Part shown: positions 14,601 to 16,991 of the stretch, piece by piece
Layout: each line of letters starts with the position of its first letter
How positions within the stretch are numbered: the stretch's first letter is position 1
Assembly: GCA_021647145.1 (NCBI GenBank)
Contig: JAKIVF010000076.1
Location: forward strand, 1-16,991
Direction: 5' to 3'
Length of the DNA: 16,991 bases
From: Methylococcaceae bacterium
GTDB lineage: Bacteria; Pseudomonadota; Gammaproteobacteria; Methylococcales; Methylomonadaceae
The notes under the pieces: model-generated
What the model was told of the DNA's origin: nothing
Seen by the model: only the letters and a program-made list of their open reading frames with translations
Database searches by the model: none
Program-made: the position numbers and the translations under genes

Positions 14601-15599
14601 ATGAAAAAAGGTTTGTCTCGTTGGCTACAGGATAGTTGGTATAAAGAAATGTATATTTCATCTGCATTGACACCCTTGTCAATGCTTTATGATGACGTGA
14701 TGAGGTTTAGACACTTTTTATATGAGAAAGGGATTTATAAAAAAACTAAACTATCAGTTCCGGTGATTATCGTAGGGAATATTACAGTTGGTGGTACAGG
14801 GAAAACACCCTTAACGCTCTGGTTGGCTAGGTTTCTTATCGTAGAAGGATTTAAACCAGGAATAATCAGTCGTGGTTATGGAGGCAATTCTGAAACTTGG
14901 CCAATATGGGTTGATAGTCAAAGCAAGCCAGAAATAGTTGGAGATGAGGCCGTTTTAATGGCAAGACGGGCAGACTGTCCAATGGTTGTTGGGCCAGAAC
15001 GAGTTAAATCAGCGCAAATGCTTTTAGATAAATCAGATTGTGATGTAATTATATCTGATGATGGCTTGCAGCACTATGCTTTAGAACGAGATATAGAAAT
15101 TGCAGTGATTGATGGTGAGAGACGTTTTGGTAATGGATATACTTTACCTTGTGGACCATTAAGAGAACCCATATCGCGTTTACAAAATGTTGACCTGATA
15201 ATTGTTAATGGGGTTGCTGAGGAAGAAAATGAATTTTCTATGGCTATTGAGGGTGATGTTGTCGTCAATTTAGTAACTAAAGAAGAAAAGTTATTAAATC
15301 AATTTCGTAAATCATCTTGTCATGCACTGGCTGGGATAGGAAATCCAAATCGTTTTTTTGATATGCTTGAACAAGAAGGGATCAGCATAGAATCACATTC
15401 CTTTCAAGATCACCATCAATTTACTGAAGAAGATATTAGCTTCAATGATGATAAGCTAGTTTTAATGACAGAAAAAGATGCAGTCAAATGCACAAATTTT
15501 GCTACAGAAAAACATTGGTATTTGCCAATTAAAGCAAAACCACAACAACAATTTATAGATAAACTTCTTACCCTCATAAAAGAGAAAATACGTGGATAA
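14601..15599 (+). CDS. lpxK: LpxK, tetraacyldisaccharide 4'-kinase
   Basis: LpxK phosphorylates the 4' position of the lipid A disaccharide precursor at the cytosolic face of the inner membrane. The 332 residues include the Walker A P-loop GNITVGGTGKT (59-69), SRGYGG (90-95), the conserved DDGLQHY (153-159) and PCGPLREP (183-190). The C-terminal DHHQF (270-274) and MTEKDAVK (289-296) are also seen. A weakly hydrophobic N-terminal helix about 15-40 fits membrane association. It starts nine bases after exbD and overlaps the Trm112-like gene by eight bases. All expected motifs are intact. Confidence 0.96.
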   Translation: MKKGLSRWLQDSWYKEMYISSALTPLSMLYDDVMRFRHFLYEKGIYKKTKLSVPVIIVGNITVGGTGKTPLTLWLARFLIVEGFKPGIISRGYGGNSETWPIWVDSQSKPEIVGDEAVLMARRADCPMVVGPERVKSAQMLLDKSDCDVIISDDGLQHYALERDIEIAVIDGERRFGNGYTLPCGPLREPISRLQNVDLIIVNGVAEEENEFSMAIEGDVVVNLVTKEEKLLNQFRKSSCHALAGIGNPNRFFDMLEQEGISIESHSFQDHHQFTEEDISFNDDKLVLMTEKDAVKCTNFATEKHWYLPIKAKPQQQFIDKLLTLIKEKIRG

Positions 15600-15783
15600 A
15601 AATTTACTGGATATTTTGGCTTGCCCATTATGTAAAAGCACATTGATTTATAATCAAGATTTACAAGAATTATTATGTAAAGCAGATGGACTTGCTTTTC
15701 CCATTAAAGATGGTATTCCCGTTATGCTAGAAGATGAAGCACGTGAATTATCTTACGATGAAATTGATGCATTAAAAAAATAA
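15592..15783 (+). CDS. Trm112/YcaR-family small zinc-ribbon-like protein
   Basis: This 63-residue protein starts at GTG, overlapping the lpxK stop by eight bases; no ATG is available. It shows the family pattern L-L-D-I-L-A-C-P-L-C-K (C11, C14), a third Cys in LLCKADGLAFPIKDGIPVMLEDEAR (C29), and a short C-terminus. Trm112-like proteins in bacteria are small partners or stabilisers of other proteins, and their role in the lpxK-kdsB cluster is unknown. The gene touches kdsB directly (TAA then ATG), a layout conserved in gammaproteobacteria. Confidence 0.92.
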   Translation: MDKNLLDILACPLCKSTLIYNQDLQELLCKADGLAFPIKDGIPVMLEDEARELSYDEIDALKK

Positions 15784-16578
15784 ATGGACATCCCTTTTAA
15801 AGTTGTTATACCTGCGCGATATGCCTCGACTCGGTTGCCTGGTAAACCATTGCTAAATATTGCAGGAAAACCAATGATTGCTCATGTTTGTCAGCGTGCT
15901 TTAGAGGCTAAAGCAGAGCTAGTGGTAGTGGCAACTGATGATCAAAGAATTTATGATAAGGTTAATGATTTGGGGTTAAAGGTGCAGATGACTGACTTAA
16001 ATCATCAAAGTGGAACAGAAAGAATTAATCAAGTAGCAGAACAATTAGGGTGGACGGATGAAACTATTGTCGTTAATTTGCAAGGTGATGAACCATTAAT
16101 TCCCCCCTCATATATAAAGGATGTTGCGTTAGCGCTGGGAAGTCAAAAAAAAGCGGGGATAGCGACCTTGGCAGCAAAAATAATAGAAGAAGGTGAAATT
16201 TTTAATCCTAATTCAGTAAAAGTTGTGCTGAATAAAGATAATTATGCTTTGTACTTTAGTCGGGCAGCAATACCTTGGGACCGAAACTCATTTTCATTGT
16301 CTGGAGGAGAGGTTTCTAAGGAAATGCCTTACCTAAGACATATAGGACTCTATGCGTATACCGTAAAGTTTTTGAGAGATTATTGTTCATGGAAATCCTC
16401 TGTTTTAGAAACTATTGAGTCATTAGAGCAATTAAGAATACTATGGAATGGGGAGTCGATTCTTGTTAAAACAGTAACAAAAACAATGATCGAAATGGAA
16501 CTTAAAGGCATTAAAATAGCTGCAATTATAGGTGATAATTGCCCAGTAACGGCAAAATACATGCCAATTATATTGTAA
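15784..16578 (+). CDS. kdsB: KdsB, CMP-Kdo synthetase, with an aberrant C-terminus
   Basis: KdsB activates Kdo with CTP for lipopolysaccharide inner-core synthesis. Family motifs are clear from the N-terminus: ARYASTRLPGKPL (11-23), HQSGTER (74-80), LQGDEP (99-104), then YFSRAAIPWDR, LRHIGLYAY and ESLEQLRILWNGE. The gene begins immediately after the Trm112-like stop. Resemblance to the family stops at about residue 228-231. The expected final segment with G-V-D-T-x-E-D-L is absent. It is replaced by about 33 residues that are antisense to a P-type ATPase on the other strand. The total is 264 residues against about 248 in E. coli. It is therefore probably a fused or truncated product rather than a normal enzyme; see the junction entry. 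Confidence 0.9.
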   Translation: MDIPFKVVIPARYASTRLPGKPLLNIAGKPMIAHVCQRALEAKAELVVVATDDQRIYDKVNDLGLKVQMTDLNHQSGTERINQVAEQLGWTDETIVVNLQGDEPLIPPSYIKDVALALGSQKKAGIATLAAKIIEEGEIFNPNSVKVVLNKDNYALYFSRAAIPWDRNSFSLSGGEVSKEMPYLRHIGLYAYTVKFLRDYCSWKSSVLETIESLEQLRILWNGESILVKTVTKTMIEMELKGIKIAAIIGDNCPVTAKYMPIIL

Positions 16579-16991
16579 AAAAAAGACAAAACAAAGCTAG
16601 CTTTAATAATGCGAATTGTTCGTTTAGCTAAATGTAAAAAATGGGGTAGTTTAACGAATTGTTTGGCATCTAAAATAGCATCACAAGCAGGCGAAAAAAC
16701 ATTGGTGTTTTCTGAAATGGCAATGCCAAAGTTACTTTGCGCCAATGCACCAGCATCATTTAATCCATCGCCAATCATTAGCACGTGTTTTCCTTGTTTT
16801 TGTAAATTTTTTATAAAAGTTAATTTATCTTCGGGTTTTTGATTAAAAGCAAATTCGGTACTTTTTGGTAATACGCTTTCTAGATATTCTTTTTCACCTT
16901 CATTATCTCCCGATAAAATAATTATTTTATAAATTTTAGATAATTGCTCAAATACGATATTTAAACCTTTTCTATACGTATTTTTGAAGAC
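16380..16991 (-). CDS. Cu+-type P1B-ATPase, C-terminal part (partial; both natural ends missing)
   Basis: The frame is open to the right edge and ends at TAA (16382-16380). About the first 174 visible residues are a P-type ATPase. They include an L-S-G-D-N motif (residues 26-30 from the edge), F-N-Q-K-P-E-D-K (49-56), GDGLND (74-79) and NVFSPACDAILDA. Then come TM7 with the Tyr-Asn pair (FFYN) and TM8 with Met-Pro-Leu-Ser-Ser, the Y-N and M-x-x-S-S copper ligands of CopA/CcoI. The sequence GDGLNDAGAL, rather than the usual GDGxNDxPAL, and LSPIIAAILMPLSSIS recall Bacteroidetes proteins. It would export Cu+ or supply it to cytochrome oxidase. The last 30 or so residues are only antisense kdsB. 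Confidence 0.85.
   Translation of the reverse strand, partial: VFKNTYRKGLNIVFEQLSKIYKIIILSGDNEGEKEYLESVLPKSTEFAFNQKPEDKLTFIKNLQKQGKHVLMIGDGLNDAGALAQSNFGIAISENTNVFSPACDAILDAKQFVKLPHFLHLAKRTIRIIKASFVLSFFYNIIGMYFAVTGQLSPIIAAILMPLSSISIIVFVTVLTRIDSPFHSILNCSNDSIVSKTEDFHEQ
16465..16482. other. probable breakpoint joining kdsB to the reverse-strand ATPase
   Basis: KdsB homology ends at about V228 (16465-16467). Homology of the ATPase, read on the opposite strand, ends at about its VTVLT segment (16466-16475). Both genes lose their natural stop codons within the same 20 bases. I place the junction by eye; the exact base is uncertain by about 10 to 15. Confidence 0.7.

Noticed and set aside
16477..16578. 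A natural lineage-specific C-terminal extension of KdsB
   Set aside because: These residues are encoded by the opposite strand of the conserved TM7-TM8 region of a P-type ATPase, so they are not an independent extension.
16609..16842. A 77-residue forward open frame near the right end
   Set aside because: It is the antisense of the conserved GDGLND region of the P-type ATPase.
1..16991. CRISPR array, tRNA, rRNA, insertion sequence or prophage
   Set aside because: Reading both strands, I saw no regular spaced repeats, no cloverleaf or rRNA-like conserved stretch, and no transposase, integrase or phage structural motif.

Overview
The window looks like an AT-rich gammaproteobacterial chromosome segment. 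The evidence is the set of gene neighbourhoods: hemX-hemY, lipB-lipA, an mshA-C-D-O-P pilin operon, prmB-aroC and exbB-exbD-lpxK-Trm112-kdsB. MSHA-type pilins together with a PEP-CTERM-like secreted protein, beside otherwise ordinary Gram-negative genes, suggest a free-living or biofilm-forming lineage. Methylococcales-type methanotrophs are one guess, but the sequence does not prove it. Most of the content is housekeeping.

Layout. 1-3024: the tail of a HemX-like protein, then hemY, lipB and lipA in one tight forward run (haem and lipoate biosynthesis). 3054-4010: two reverse genes, a glutathione S-transferase-like protein and a small unrecognised protein with two CxxC pairs. 4157-6775: five type IV pilin-like genes (major pilin MshA and minor pilins MshC, MshD, MshO and MshP) with overlapping starts and stops. 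The pilus assembly ATPases, secretin, mshB and mshQ are absent. 6776-7094: a gene-free gap. 7095-7454: a small secreted DUF2845-type protein. 7469-9268, reverse: a large FliK-like hook-length-control protein with no other flagellar gene nearby. 9444-9995, reverse: a short exported protein with a PEP-CTERM-like sorting tail. 9996-10277: a divergent intergenic region with two large inverted repeats. 10278-16578: a forward run of prmB, aroC, an MFS transporter, exbB, exbD, lpxK, a Trm112-like protein and kdsB. These cover ribosomal protein L3 methylation, chorismate synthesis, transport, proton-motive energy coupling and Kdo/lipid A synthesis.

The main anomaly is at the right end. The kdsB reading frame loses family resemblance at about base 16470 and runs on through the antisense of another gene. 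On the reverse strand, a Cu+-type P1B-ATPase of a kind I associate with Bacteroidetes enters from the right edge and loses its own C-terminus at the same point, reading on through antisense kdsB. Two unrelated genes both cut off at one point suggests a chimeric join, either from assembly or library preparation or from a real recombination. I found no phage, insertion sequence, CRISPR array, rRNA or tRNA, and no convincing new multi-gene system.
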